DNA of 64,000 bases. Source: Lachnospiraceae bacterium (GTDB lineage: Bacteria > Bacillota > Clostridia > Lachnospirales > Lachnospiraceae). Below are positions 14,532-23,155 of this stretch, piece by piece. A program made the position numbers and the translations under genes. The first letter of the stretch is position 1. Each line of letters begins with the position of its first letter. The stretch is from contig SVFQ01000001.1 in the NCBI GenBank assembly GCA_015056765.1, positions 1-64,000 of the forward strand, given 5' to 3'. The notes beneath the pieces were generated by a model. It made no database searches. It saw nothing but the letters and a program-made list of their open reading frames with translations, and was not told where the DNA came from.

Positions 14532-14867
14532 TTAAAATCTAAGCTGGTCAGTCAGTTCGTCTCCCACATCCTGAATCAGTCGGCAGAACGCCAGCTCTGC
14601 GCTTAAATACTGATCTACCAGTGGGTTTTCTCTCAGCCATGCGTAGGAATCTGTGAACTCCTCGATTCTCTGCAAAAGCTCATCCCCTTGGAAATTCTGC
14701 TGCATCTCAAAGTTTTTCATGCGGAACTCGTCTACCTGATCTCTCAGTTCCGGCTCCGCATCCAGCTTTTTCTGCATCTCTACGAATTTCTGATAGGTTT
14801 CCGATTCTCGAATGGCCACAACCAGTTCATCTACTTTTGCAGTCACCTTTGGCTCTAGTGTGTGCAT
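14532..14867 (-). CDS. YlbF/YmcA family protein
   Basis: The 111-residue, largely helical protein reads VDELVVAIRESETYQKFVEMQKKLDAEPELRDQVDEFR, the YlbF/YheA pattern. In Bacillus, YlbF, YmcA and YaaT form a complex that directs RNase Y cleavage. Its ATG at 14867 shares a base with the stop of the RNase J gene, so it is translated with an RNA-decay enzyme, which fits the role. A longer start would lie inside the RNase J frame. Confidence 0.82.
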   Translation of the reverse strand: MHTLEPKVTAKVDELVVAIRESETYQKFVEMQKKLDAEPELRDQVDEFRMKNFEMQQNFQGDELLQRIEEFTDSYAWLRENPLVDQYLSAELAFCRLIQDVGDELTDQLRF

Positions 14868-16567
14868 TATACTTCCTCTATGATTGGAAGAATCATCGGG
14901 CGACGCTTGGTGCGTTTCCAAATGAAGTCGCCAAGGGCATCCCGCATGGATGTCTTCAGCTTGTTCCAATCTGTTATTCCATTATCGATACAATTATCTA
15001 CTGTCACAGTAAGGACAGATCTGGCCTCATCCATCAGCTCGTCGGCTTCTTTTACATACACAAAGCCTCTGGAAATGATGTCCGGACCGGCTGCTACCTG
15101 TCCGCTGTATTTATCTAATGCAAGTACGATGATGATCACACCGTTTTCTGCCAAGTGCTGTCTGTCACGCAATACTACGTTTCCGACATCGCCGACGCCA
15201 AGACCATCTACCATGATTTCTCCAGTAGGTACGTGGCCTTTCACCTTCGCACTTTCATCGTCCATCTCTAAGATATCACCGGACTTCAGAATAAAGATAT
15301 TCTGCTTCGGAATACCCAACTCCTGTGCAATTCCGGCCTGAGCCATAAGGTGCTTGTACTCGCCATGCACCGGCACTGCATACTTCGGCTGTACCAAAGT
15401 ATAGATCAGCTTGATCTCTTCCTGGCAGGCATGTCCGGATACGTGAGTATCCTGGAACACTACATCGGCACCTTTCTGCAAAAGGTCATTGATGACATTG
15501 GTAACTGCCTTCTCATTACCCGGAATCGGGCTGGAAGAGAAAATGACTGTATCACCGTGTTTAATGGTGATTTTACGATGGTTGCCGCTGGCCATACGGG
15601 ACAGTGCCGCCATACTTTCACCCTGGCTGCCGGTAGTGATGATGACCATGCGGTCGTCCGGGTATTTATTTATCTGGTCGATATCGATCAGCGTATTATC
15701 CGGAATCTTGATGCAATCCAGATTTCTCGCGGTCTCGATGATATTTACCATGCTTCGACCTTCTACCACTACCTTACGGCCGAAATCGTATGCCGTATTG
15801 ATAATCTGCTGCACACGGTCCACGTTGGACGCAAAGGTAGCAATGATGATACGGCTCTTTTTATGCTCTTCAAATAGATTGTGGAAGGTTTTACTTAAAG
15901 TCCTTTCGGAGGCAGTAAAGCCCGGGCGCTCTGCATTGGTGGAGTCACAAAGCAGGGCAAGGACGCCCTTTTTACCGATTTCAGCAAAACGCTGTAAATC
16001 GATGGCGTCACCGTATACCGGCGTATAGTCTACTTTGAAGTCGCCGGTGTGTACCACGATGCCTGCAGGGGAATAGATTGCAAGGGCTGCAGCATCTACG
16101 ATACTGTGGTTTGTTTTGATAAATTCGATTCGGAACTTGCCCAGGTTAATGGACTGTCCGAATTTCACTACTTTACGTTTTACTTTTTTGAGAAGTCCGT
16201 GCTCCTCTAATTTGTGGTCGATAAGCCCCATAGTCAGGCGAGTTGCATATACCGGCACGTTGATGCCCTTTAAAATATAAGGCAAAGCACCGATGTGATC
16301 CTCGTGACCGTGGGTGATGACAAAGCCTTTGACTTTGTCGATATTGTTGGCCAGATATGTCACATCCGGGATGACCAGGTCGATACCTAGCATGTCGTCA
16401 TCCGGGAACGCCAAACCGCAATCCACCACAACAATACTGTCTTCATACTCGAAGGCAGTAATATTCATACCAATCTCCTCTAAGCCGCCAAGTGGTATAA
16501 TCTTCAGCTTAGATGCACTATTTAATTCTTTCTTTTTCTTCAATGAAAACCTCTTTCTTTCCGACAC
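14867..16567 (-). CDS. rnj: ribonuclease J
   Basis: This 566-residue metallo-beta-lactamase/beta-CASP protein has LKIIPLGGLEEIGMN at the start, THGHEDHIGALPY (zinc ligands) near residue 80 and VHTGDFKVDYTP. Later come TTGSQGESMAAL and HVSGHACQEEI of the beta-CASP domain, and a C-terminal domain. RNase J is both a 5' exonuclease and an endonuclease in mRNA decay and rRNA processing. A single RNase J is typical of Clostridia. It heads a likely unit with YlbF, MltG-like and TrmR. Confidence 0.93.
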   Translation of the reverse strand: MSERKRFSLKKKKELNSASKLKIIPLGGLEEIGMNITAFEYEDSIVVVDCGLAFPDDDMLGIDLVIPDVTYLANNIDKVKGFVITHGHEDHIGALPYILKGINVPVYATRLTMGLIDHKLEEHGLLKKVKRKVVKFGQSINLGKFRIEFIKTNHSIVDAAALAIYSPAGIVVHTGDFKVDYTPVYGDAIDLQRFAEIGKKGVLALLCDSTNAERPGFTASERTLSKTFHNLFEEHKKSRIIIATFASNVDRVQQIINTAYDFGRKVVVEGRSMVNIIETARNLDCIKIPDNTLIDIDQINKYPDDRMVIITTGSQGESMAALSRMASGNHRKITIKHGDTVIFSSSPIPGNEKAVTNVINDLLQKGADVVFQDTHVSGHACQEEIKLIYTLVQPKYAVPVHGEYKHLMAQAGIAQELGIPKQNIFILKSGDILEMDDESAKVKGHVPTGEIMVDGLGVGDVGNVVLRDRQHLAENGVIIIVLALDKYSGQVAAGPDIISRGFVYVKEADELMDEARSVLTVTVDNCIDNGITDWNKLKTSMRDALGDFIWKRTKRRPMILPIIEEV

Positions 16568-16613
16568 AAGTACGGCGAAAAGTCAGCGATCACGCAAAGA
16601 AAGCAGGCAAAGC

Positions 16614-16865
16614 CTACTCAAATGCGATGTCGTCATCCATTTTTGCAAATACTTCCGCAACGGCAGAAAGCTCTCTTTCGTCCTCCACGATCTCGTAGAG
16701 AGCTTCCTCGTCTCCGTCTTTGGATGTGTCTTTTAAAATCAGGGCGTCTGAGTCCCCTTCCTCTTCTTCAGTTACTAATATATAATCTGTCCCACCAATT
16801 CTCGTCTGGTCTAAGACAAAAAAATCCACAGTTCCGTCTTCGGTTTCAAACACGATTTTGTCCAT
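16614..16865 (-). CDS. DUF1292-family protein
   Basis: The 83-residue acidic protein opens [38 protein letters not shown], the DUF1292 (YrzB) pattern of a small beta domain rich in Glu and Asp. Its function is unknown. Its start overlaps the end of the RuvX gene by 20 bases. The IreB-RuvX-DUF1292 order is conserved in Firmicutes. Confidence 0.88.
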   Translation of the reverse strand: MDKIVFETEDGTVDFFVLDQTRIGGTDYILVTEEEEGDSDALILKDTSKDGDEEALYEIVEDERELSAVAEVFAKMDDDIAFE

Positions 16866-17274
16866 AATCTAAATACCCTTGTAAAATCAGCGTCGCCGCG
16901 ATTTTATCTACATACTCTTTGCGGTGCTCCCTGCGAACTCCCGCTTCCATCATAATTTCGTCTGCTTCTACTGTGGTGAGTCTTTCATCCCACAAAATAA
17001 CAGGCAGACCCGTCCTGCGCTCAAGCTTTTCTTTGAACTCTGCGGACAGTTCTGCTCGTATCCCACTCGTACCATTCATATGTAACGGATTGCCAAGTAC
17101 AATCTTTTCCACTTCGTACTCTTCAATCAGTCTCTCAATCTCTGCCAAAGTCTGACGCAGCTTATTCTCCTCTTTGCGGCGAATAATGGTCACTCCCTGG
17201 GCAGTCAAAAGAAGCGGATCGCTGACTGCTACTCCGCATGTTTTGGACCCAAAATCCAGTCCCATAATACGCAT
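16846..17274 (-). CDS. ruvX: YqgF/RuvX family nuclease
   Basis: The 142-residue protein begins [21 protein letters not shown], the RNase H-like first strand with the catalytic Asp. It also carries [14 protein letters not shown] and [11 protein letters not shown], two more conserved metal-site motifs. YqgF/RuvX is thought to act on 16S rRNA 5' end processing or as a Holliday-junction-type nuclease. It starts seven bases after the IreB gene. Confidence 0.92.
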   Translation of the reverse strand: MRIMGLDFGSKTCGVAVSDPLLLTAQGVTIIRRKEENKLRQTLAEIERLIEEYEVEKIVLGNPLHMNGTSGIRAELSAEFKEKLERRTGLPVILWDERLTTVEADEIMMEAGVRREHRKEYVDKIAATLILQGYLDYGQNRV

Positions 17275-17281
17275 AACTTAC

Positions 17282-17551
17282 CTATCTTTCCCAGTGACTG
17301 CTCTTGATGTATTCTCTCAAAAGCTCTTCCACCAATTCATCGCGTTCCACCTTCATGATCAGGCTTCTAGCTCCCTGATGATTGGTGATATAAGTAGGAT
17401 CACCGGACATGATATAGCCTACAATCTGATTGACCGGATTGTAGCCCTTCTCGGTTAATGCATGATAAACCGTATCCAGGATGATTTTCACACCATTCTG
17501 AGACTCTTCCGGTTCTACTTTAAAAAATTGAGTATTTCCTAAATCTTGCAT
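17282..17551 (-). CDS. ireB: IreB family regulatory phosphoprotein
   Basis: The 89-residue protein matches UPF0297/IreB by [51 protein letters not shown]. In Enterococcus, IreB is a phosphorylation target of the kinase IreK in cell-wall stress. It is first in the IreB-RuvX-DUF1292 unit. Confidence 0.93.
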   Translation of the reverse strand: MQDLGNTQFFKVEPEESQNGVKIILDTVYHALTEKGYNPVNQIVGYIMSGDPTYITNHQGARSLIMKVERDELVEELLREYIKSSHWER

Positions 17552-17604
17552 CGTTGCCCCTTTACTTTTGTAACGCTAATCTAAGTTTCATTCTAAACCA
17601 AAGC

Positions 17605-18945
17605 CTATGAAAGTGCAAGGCAGAGCACATTTCCCTCCAGGAGGCGCAACCCTTTTCCTGTGCGGATTTCACCTGTTTGGATGTGCTCCTGTATCTCCAC
17701 GCAGCATGGCACATACTCCCGGCTGTGTCCGACAAGGTAGGTCTTACCCTCGATTTCCTTGGTTTCTTCAAAGAGCACCTCCACGTCTTTTCCCACGAAG
17801 TACTCTGCAAACGCCTGATTCTGTCTGGCTGTCATCTCCAAAAGCACGTCACTACGCTGCTTCTTTTCTTTTTGGGTCAGTTGCCCCGGCATCTTTTCTG
17901 CCACAGTGCCCTGACGCTTGGAGTAAGGGAAGACATGCATTTCGTAGAGATTGATATCCTCCAGGAACTTAGTAGTCTCTGCGAACTCCTCTTCTGTCTC
18001 TCCCGGGAAACCGGTGATGACGTCAGTGGTAATGGCTGGCTTTTCAAAGGTTCGGCGCAGGATATCCACACCCTCCTTAAACTCTGCCGTCGTATAATGA
18101 CGATTCATACGCTTTAATGTGGCATCGCATCCGCTTTGCAAAGACAGATGGAAATGCGGACAAATGCTTGGCAGCTTCTGAAGGCCTGTAGCAAACTCCT
18201 CTGTCACGATGCGAGGCTCCAAAGAGCCAAAACGAATACGGTCCACTCCCGGAATGGCATCCAGCTTCTGGGCCAAAGATAACAGCGCCGCACTATCAAA
18301 GTGCTGGCCATCCTGTACATTGTGCTTACCTTCCCAGTCCAGACCATAGGAACTGATGTGGATACCGGTCAGGATGATTTCGCGGTAGCCTCTTTTTGCC
18401 AGACCTTCCACTTCCTTTACGATATCTTCCTCTTTACGGGAACGGATATGACCTCTGGCAAAAGGAATGATACAGTAACTGCAATACTGATCGCAGCCAT
18501 CCTGAATCTTGATGTATGCTCTGGTGTGCTCCGCAGTATGCTCCAAGGTCATTTCCGCATACTCACAAGGCTTATTTAAATCCGTGACAAAGCTTTCTTT
18601 ATCCCCGGTGTACTTCTCGATAATCTCTACGATATCCTTTTTCTCCTGGTTTCCCACGATAAGGTCTACGTATTCATCATCTTCCAGGTTCGTAGTACCG
18701 GTCTGGGTATAACAACCTGTGGCTACCACTACCGCTTCCGGATTGCGCTTCTTAGCCTGATGCAACATCTGACGGCTTTTGCGGTCCGCGATATTGGTTA
18801 CCGTACAGGTATTGATGATATATATGTCTGCTTTCGCATCAAAGGGCACAATGTCATAGCCCTTTTCTTGTAACTTTTGACTTATGACATCCAGTTCATA
18901 GGAATTCACTTTGCAACCTAGGTTGTGTAGTGCCACACTTTTCAT
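17605..18945 (-). CDS. mtaB: tRNA (N6-threonylcarbamoyladenosine(37)-C2)-methylthiotransferase MtaB
   Basis: This 446-residue methylthiotransferase has HNLGCKVNSYELD with the first cluster Cys and ATGCYTQTG. The radical-SAM triad is DGCDQYCSYCIIPFARG, DVITGFPGETEEEF follows, and a C-terminal TRAM domain closes it. It adds a methylthio group to t6A37 of tRNA. The start at 18945 is chosen because GGAG lies 6 bases ahead; the upstream ATG at 18957 contains that ribosome site. It joins ThiI and TrmR/TrhP as a third tRNA-modification gene here. Confidence 0.92.
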   Translation of the reverse strand: MKSVALHNLGCKVNSYELDVISQKLQEKGYDIVPFDAKADIYIINTCTVTNIADRKSRQMLHQAKKRNPEAVVVATGCYTQTGTTNLEDDEYVDLIVGNQEKKDIVEIIEKYTGDKESFVTDLNKPCEYAEMTLEHTAEHTRAYIKIQDGCDQYCSYCIIPFARGHIRSRKEEDIVKEVEGLAKRGYREIILTGIHISSYGLDWEGKHNVQDGQHFDSAALLSLAQKLDAIPGVDRIRFGSLEPRIVTEEFATGLQKLPSICPHFHLSLQSGCDATLKRMNRHYTTAEFKEGVDILRRTFEKPAITTDVITGFPGETEEEFAETTKFLEDINLYEMHVFPYSKRQGTVAEKMPGQLTQKEKKQRSDVLLEMTARQNQAFAEYFVGKDVEVLFEETKEIEGKTYLVGHSREYVPCCVEIQEHIQTGEIRTGKGLRLLEGNVLCLALS

Positions 18946-19044
18946 AGGAATCTCCATTTTTTTTGTGATGTTTGTTCATTGACTTTATAGCTATATCCCT
19001 TTAAACTGATACCTAGAAGGTTGTAATTAAAGGAGGTTTCTTTC

Positions 19045-19275
19045 ATGAAAACAGTTCAAATTTCTTTAAACTCCATCGATAAAGTAAAATCTTTCGTAAA
19101 CGATATCACCAAATTCGATTATGATTTCGACCTGGTATCCGGTAGATACGTTATCGATGCAAAATCTATCATGGGTATCTTCTCCTTGGATTTGTCTAAG
19201 CCAATCGACTTAAACATCCACGCAGAAGACAATGTAGACGAAGTACTCAACGTACTCAAAAACTACATCGTGTAA
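19045..19275 (+). CDS. HPr-like protein without the catalytic histidine (76 aa)
   Basis: The small protein reads MKTVQISLNSIDKVKSF, then DAKSIMGIFSLDL, the HPr-fold region around the regulatory serine (Ser41 here, Ser46 in HPr). The active-site loop that holds His15 in HPr is replaced by SIDKVKSF, so PTS phosphotransfer is not expected. It could act as a Crh-like regulatory partner. Two paralogues lie at 48.9 and 62.2 kb. It is a single rightward gene with AAGGAGG ahead and a strong terminator after it. Confidence 0.8.
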   Translation: MKTVQISLNSIDKVKSFVNDITKFDYDFDLVSGRYVIDAKSIMGIFSLDLSKPIDLNIHAEDNVDEVLNVLKNYIV

Positions 19276-19283
19276 TTAAAAGC

Positions 19284-19309
19284 AGAGCGGTTCTCCGCTC
19301 TCTTTTTTT
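19284..19309 (+). terminator. terminator of the HPr-like gene
   Basis: AGAGCGG pairs with CCGCTCT across a TTCT loop and runs into CTTTTTTTG. An inverted copy of this stem closes the repeat element at 19499. Confidence 0.9.
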
Positions 19310-19499
19310 GTTTTCTTTTAAATCGGGTTGGAGGTAAAACTGTCCCACCGTTGCCTCGCTTTCGCTCCGGTGAGGACGGAACGGTACTAAGGGCTAAAGC
19401 CCTAAGGACCGCCGTCCTCAAGGGGCAACTTGCGGAACACCTTTATCTCCACCCCGCTAAAAGATATCTAAGAGCGAGAGCGGAGAACCGCTCTTTTTT
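19310..19499. repeat. fold-back repeat element E1
   Basis: Nested inverted repeats run inward. CTTTTA...GGGTTGGAG pairs with CTCCACCCCGCTAAAAG, TGGAGGTAAA with TTTATCTCCA (one mismatch) and GTTGCC with GGCAAC. TGAGGACGG pairs with CCGTCCTCA (19371-19420), CGGT with ACCG and AGGGC with GCCCT. The right end (19477-19499) is an inverted copy of the left terminator stem. No open frame of note. The core CGGTCCTTAGGGCTT...CCTTAGTACCG recurs in the element at 19596-19803, so this is a repeat family, possibly a miniature transposable element or structured RNA. Confidence 0.65.
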
Positions 19500-19561
19500 A
19501 ATATTTAATATTAATAAAACGCCGCAGGCGCTGGTGCGTAGCACCTTTATGTAGAATGGAT

Positions 19562-19595
19562 GGGCGTGGCAAAGGAAGTTATCCTTTGCCACGCC
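19562..19595. repeat. 14-bp-stem hairpin between repeat elements
   Basis: GGCGTGGCAAAGGA pairs with TCCTTTGCCACGCC around a five-base loop. It lies between the two fold-back elements and lacks a U tract on either strand. Confidence 0.75.
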
Positions 19596-19803
19596 TGCTG
19601 ACTATGTTGGGCGGGGAGACGCGTCAAGGATATGCTTGATGCGGTCTTGAGAGACGTCGGTCCTTAGGGCTTGTGAGCAAAGCGGGCGCAGCTTGCTGAG
19701 ATACGCTTTGTGAGCAAGACCTTAGTACCGCTACGTCTCTCATGAAGCGAGAGCGGCCCAGCAAGCATACCTTGACGGGACGACCTGCCTGACCTAGTCA
19801 GCA
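19596..19803. repeat. fold-back repeat element E2, overlapping the thiI stop
   Basis: Ends TGCTGACTA (19596-19604) and TAGTCAGCA (19795-19803) are perfect inverted repeats. Inside, GTCAAGGATATGCTTG pairs with CAAGCATACCTTGAC, GAGAGACGT with ACGTCTCTC, and CGGTCCTTAGG with CCTTAGTACCG. GCTTGTGAGCAAAGCG pairs with CGCTTTGTGAGCAAG. The right end contains the stop codon of thiI, so the element probably moved in at the gene's 3' end. It shares its core with E1. Confidence 0.65.
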
Positions 19804-20993
19804 GCCTCGCATAGAATAACTTCCTCGGATTCTACCGCGATGCGGGCCAGTTCGTCCAGTTTGTCTTTGATTTTCTCTTCGTGCTTGCGGATGATGTCGG
19901 CACGTGGTTTGGTGACCGGGTGTTTCGCTACGAAGATGGTACAGCAGTCTTCGAAAGGTAGGATGGATGTTTCGAAGGTGCCGATTTTCTCGGAGATATC
20001 TACGATGTCCTGTTTGTCGAAGCCAACTACCGGGCGGTATACAGGCAGGGTGCAGACTTCGCCGGTTACCATCATGGATTTCATGGTCTGGCTTGCTACC
20101 TGACCGATGGATTCGCCGGTGATAAGGCCGAGACAGTCGGTTTTAAGGGCGATTTCTTCTGCAATGCGCATCATATAGCGGCGCATGATGATAGTAAGCT
20201 CATCGTGTGGGCAACCTTCATAGATGGCCAGCTGCACGTCTGTGAAGTTTACTACGTGCAGTTTGATAGGGCCAGCATATCTAGCTACTTCTTTTGCTAA
20301 GTCTACGACTTTCTGTTTTGCTCTTTCGCTGGTGTATGGCGGTGCATGGAAGTAAGTTGCTTCGATTTCTACACCACGTTTTGCAATCATGTATCCGGCT
20401 ACAGGGGAGTCGATACCGCCGGAAAGGAGCAGCATTGCTTTACCTGCAGTTCCGATAGGCATTCCGCCTGGCCCCTTGATAGAATGGGAGTAGATATAGA
20501 TGTGGTTACGTACTTCTACTTCCACCAGGATTTCTGGGTTGTGTACATCTACTTTCAGTCCATCTTTTTCATATGCCATAAGAAGAGCCTCGCCGATGCC
20601 TGCTGCCATAGGCATGGATTCTACCGGGTAATCCTTTCTGGTACGACGGCATCTTACTTTGAAGGTGACGTTCTTATCTTCATGAGCTTCACCAAAGTAT
20701 TTCACTACTTCTTCTTTCAGTTTATCGAAGCCTTCATCCTCTACCTGCAGCATAGGGCAGATGTAAGAGATACCGAATACACGCTGCAACCAGGTGATGA
20801 CTTCATCGTAGTCATAATTGTCGCTCAGTACGTCTACGAAGATACGTCCGCTTTCTTTACGTACGTTGAATTCACCTTCGCATTTGTCCAGCGCCAGTCG
20901 AATCTGCTTTACCAAAGCATTTTCGAAAATGTATCTGTTGTTTCCTTTTACGCCGATCTCAGCGTATTTTACTAGAAATGCTCTATAGTCCAT
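19794..20993 (-). CDS. thiI: tRNA 4-thiouridine synthase ThiI
   Basis: This 399-residue protein has a ferredoxin-like/THUMP N-terminal half (ALVKQIRLALDKCEG ... VTFKVRCRRTRKDYPVES). The PP-loop adenylation motif LLLSGGIDSPVAGYMI follows near residue 182, with VASQTMKSMMVTG further on. The rhodanese domain of enteric ThiI is missing, as usual in Gram-positives. It makes s4U8 in tRNA using sulfur from the cysteine desulfurase encoded 25 bp upstream in the same unit. The start at 20993 has GGAG upstream; a longer start would run into the desulfurase gene. Confidence 0.94.
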   Translation of the reverse strand: MDYRAFLVKYAEIGVKGNNRYIFENALVKQIRLALDKCEGEFNVRKESGRIFVDVLSDNYDYDEVITWLQRVFGISYICPMLQVEDEGFDKLKEEVVKYFGEAHEDKNVTFKVRCRRTRKDYPVESMPMAAGIGEALLMAYEKDGLKVDVHNPEILVEVEVRNHIYIYSHSIKGPGGMPIGTAGKAMLLLSGGIDSPVAGYMIAKRGVEIEATYFHAPPYTSERAKQKVVDLAKEVARYAGPIKLHVVNFTDVQLAIYEGCPHDELTIIMRRYMMRIAEEIALKTDCLGLITGESIGQVASQTMKSMMVTGEVCTLPVYRPVVGFDKQDIVDISEKIGTFETSILPFEDCCTIFVAKHPVTKPRADIIRKHEEKIKDKLDELARIAVESEEVILCEAAD

Positions 20994-21018
20994 TTTTTCT
21001 CCATTATTCTTATCTTTT

Positions 21019-22176
21019 CTATTTTCGAGTGAATCTTCTAAGCTGTGGCAACAGTTCTTCCAGGGCCGCGATGGTTGTATCCAGTTCTTCATCAGTAGTG
21101 AAATCAGAGAAACTGAATCGAATGGTAGCATCCAGAAATTTCTTATCTGTGCCGGTAGCTAGTAATGTCTTTGATGTTGCCGGGTGATTGCTTGCGCAAG
21201 CACTTCCGGAAGATACGTAAATACCCTTTGCTTCTAAAGAGTGCAGCAGTACTTCTGCTCGCACATCTTCAAAACTGGCGCTGACGATATGTGGTGCAGT
21301 CTCTGTGCCACGTTTTCCACGGACGTAGACACCGTCTAGTGCTTCCAGCTTTGCCACAAAGCGATCTCTCATTGCGTACATTTTGGCGCGCTTTTCTTCC
21401 AGATTCTCATAGCACATTTCGCTTGCCAGTCCGATGGCTGCCACCAATGGAGTAGCTTCTGTGCCGGATCGCATACCACCTTGCTGGCCGCCGCCCAGCA
21501 TCAGTGGCTGTAAGCGCACTTTTTCATTGATATATAAAAATCCCACACCCTTTGGTGCATGAATCTTATGTCCGGATACAGAAAGCATATCGATGTTCAT
21601 CTTTTTCGGCTTGATTTCAGCTTTGCCGAATCCTTGCACTGCATCTACGTGGAAATAGCACTGCGGATTCTTTTCTTTGATGATTTTGCCCGCTTCCTCG
21701 ATAGGCTCCAGCGCCCCCATTTCATTATTGGTATGCATGATGGATACCAGGATGGTGTCCGGTCTGATAGCATCGGATAGCTGCTGCAGGTCGATGTGTC
21801 CATCCGCATCTACATCCAGATAGGTCACTTCGAATCCCTGCTTCTCCAGCGCTCCCATAGGCTCCAGCACAGCCGGATGCTCAATCTTTGTGGTGATGAG
21901 ATGCTTTCCCCTTCTATGATGAGCCATAGCCGTTCCCAGAATCGCCAGGTTATCTCCCTCCGTACCACAGGAAGTAAATAGGATTTCCTTCTCCTGACAC
22001 TTCAGGATCTTCGCGATTTGCTTCTTCGCTGTCTTGATATGCTCTTCTGCATCCACGCCTTTTGTATGCAGGCTGGATGGATTACCATAATCCTCCAGCA
22101 TGATTTTCTTCATCAGTTCTGCCACTTCCGTATACACCTTTGTAGTGGCTGAGTTGTCTAAGTAGATTTCTTTCAT
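21019..22176 (-). CDS. cysteine desulfurase (NifS/IscS-like, dedicated to ThiI)
   Basis: This 385-residue class V PLP enzyme opens IYLDNSATTKVYTEVAE. It has the PLP-lysine motif SVSGHKIHAPKGVGF and the catalytic cysteine in SSGSACASNHPATSKTL. It converts cysteine to alanine and passes the persulfide on. Lying directly before thiI it matches NifZ of Bacillus, which serves tRNA thiolation. Use for Fe-S assembly cannot be excluded. Confidence 0.92.
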   Translation of the reverse strand: MKEIYLDNSATTKVYTEVAELMKKIMLEDYGNPSSLHTKGVDAEEHIKTAKKQIAKILKCQEKEILFTSCGTEGDNLAILGTAMAHHRRGKHLITTKIEHPAVLEPMGALEKQGFEVTYLDVDADGHIDLQQLSDAIRPDTILVSIMHTNNEMGALEPIEEAGKIIKEKNPQCYFHVDAVQGFGKAEIKPKKMNIDMLSVSGHKIHAPKGVGFLYINEKVRLQPLMLGGGQQGGMRSGTEATPLVAAIGLASEMCYENLEEKRAKMYAMRDRFVAKLEALDGVYVRGKRGTETAPHIVSASFEDVRAEVLLHSLEAKGIYVSSGSACASNHPATSKTLLATGTDKKFLDATIRFSFSDFTTDEELDTTIAALEELLPQLRRFTRK

Positions 22177-22230
22177 TTCCGTGTCTTTTCTTCTAAGTGA
22201 ATTTTATATTAGTTTCTATTGTCTACAGGC

Positions 22231-22299
22231 ATAAAAATAACCGCTATCTAATCTGAGCCCCAGCGTAATCAATCTGCCCCCAAATCGTGCGGTTAGACA
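22231..22299 (-). ncRNA. orphan small RNA resembling a type I antitoxin RNA
   Basis: TTGACT (22334-22329), 17 bases and TATCAT (22311-22306) make a leftward promoter. About 68 bases later TAACCGC (22295-22289) pairs with GCGGTTA (22244-22238), followed by TTTTTAT. The terminator stem is the same sequence as in the toxin/antisense locus at 13.26-13.30 kb, but no toxin frame lies on the opposite strand; only the ATAAAAATAACCGC end remains. It could be an antitoxin RNA whose toxin was lost or lies elsewhere. Confidence 0.5.
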
Positions 22300-22345
22300 G
22301 AGTTGATGATAGCATGTAAATAAGCAATAGTCAAATCCGACCAGT

Positions 22346-23155
22346 TCATCCCCATCCTACGCGATCTATGTCACCTTTCAGGAAAAGATTCTCTCTGGTG
22401 CCCTCTTTTATTGGCTTCAAGGCTTCGGTTTTTGAAAGGTACGAAAGGTTTTGTCTGGTAAACCCCAGACTCTCACATGCCTCTGCTGTACTGAGTACGT
22501 TGTTTCTCGCATAACTGTAGAATGATGACGCTTTAATGGGCAAAACATCCGCTTTTTCAAGCAGATGCTTTTTCGCAACACCTATAGAACCATTAAAAAT
22601 AATCCCGTATCCACCCACATCTACTTTTACCGTGTTTAGAATCCGTTGGTTCTTTTGAAAAGTCTCCACCTTAGGATTGCACACAATCAAGTCTCGGGTA
22701 GTTATCTGTCTTACCGTATCATCCTCACACAGCAAAAGAAGCGTATCTTCCGCTGACCAAAAACAATCCTTGATATTATCCTTCTGTCTATTCTTCACCC
22801 AATCAGGTAGCTCCGATGCTTTCATTTCTTTCACATAATCCGAGTCCTGCGAGCATTTACCCTTGCTTGCCTTTAGCAGCTTTGCTTCGTTGTATTCCTT
22901 CATTCCGGCATTCTTCAAAATAAGGCCAATATTCTGACGCCCGCTAGGAATCACTCTTCCTTCAACCCACAGTTTGCTCAAATCCTTTGGAACCGTATAT
23001 ATTCCTTTTTTTACTAGTCCCATAAAAAGTAATGGCGCTGACCATTCATCTAAAGCATCGTCTAACTCAATGATATAATCATTCACCTTCTCGTAGTGAA
23101 ACAGATATCCTATTGTTTGTTTTGTTTCCTCGTTATTGATTGCAAAGACTTTCAT
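22346..23155 (-). CDS. HipA N1-like domain fused to a C-terminal helix-turn-helix (split HipA system, partner of the kinase)
   Basis: This 269-residue protein has three parts. About residues 1-95 resemble the N-terminal subdomain of HipA proteins (TIGYLFHYEKVNDYIIELDD ... EGRVIPSGRQNIG). A middle part (FWSAEDTLLLLCEDDTVRQITT) is DUF2442-like. The C-terminal ~50 residues (LSTAEACESLGFTRQNLSYLSK) look like a helix-turn-helix. It follows the kinase gene with a 23-base overlap and its own GAGGTGG site. By analogy with HipS and HipB of HipBST it may combine toxin neutralisation with repression of the operon. No close family name comes to mind. Confidence 0.6.
   Translation of the reverse strand: MKVFAINNEETKQTIGYLFHYEKVNDYIIELDDALDEWSAPLLFMGLVKKGIYTVPKDLSKLWVEGRVIPSGRQNIGLILKNAGMKEYNEAKLLKASKGKCSQDSDYVKEMKASELPDWVKNRQKDNIKDCFWSAEDTLLLLCEDDTVRQITTRDLIVCNPKVETFQKNQRILNTVKVDVGGYGIIFNGSIGVAKKHLLEKADVLPIKASSFYSYARNNVLSTAEACESLGFTRQNLSYLSKTEALKPIKEGTRENLFLKGDIDRVGWG

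Noticed and set aside
16614-18957. Several long opposite-strand frames over dnaJ, dnaK, mtaB, rnj and other housekeeping genes
   Set aside because: They are shadows caused by codon bias; none has a ribosome site with sensible spacing or a recognisable domain.
19310-19793. Protein-coding gene in the 19.3-19.8 kb gap (67-codon rightward frame at 19351-19554)
   Set aside because: The frame lies across nested inverted repeats, has no ribosome site and shows no protein-like composition.
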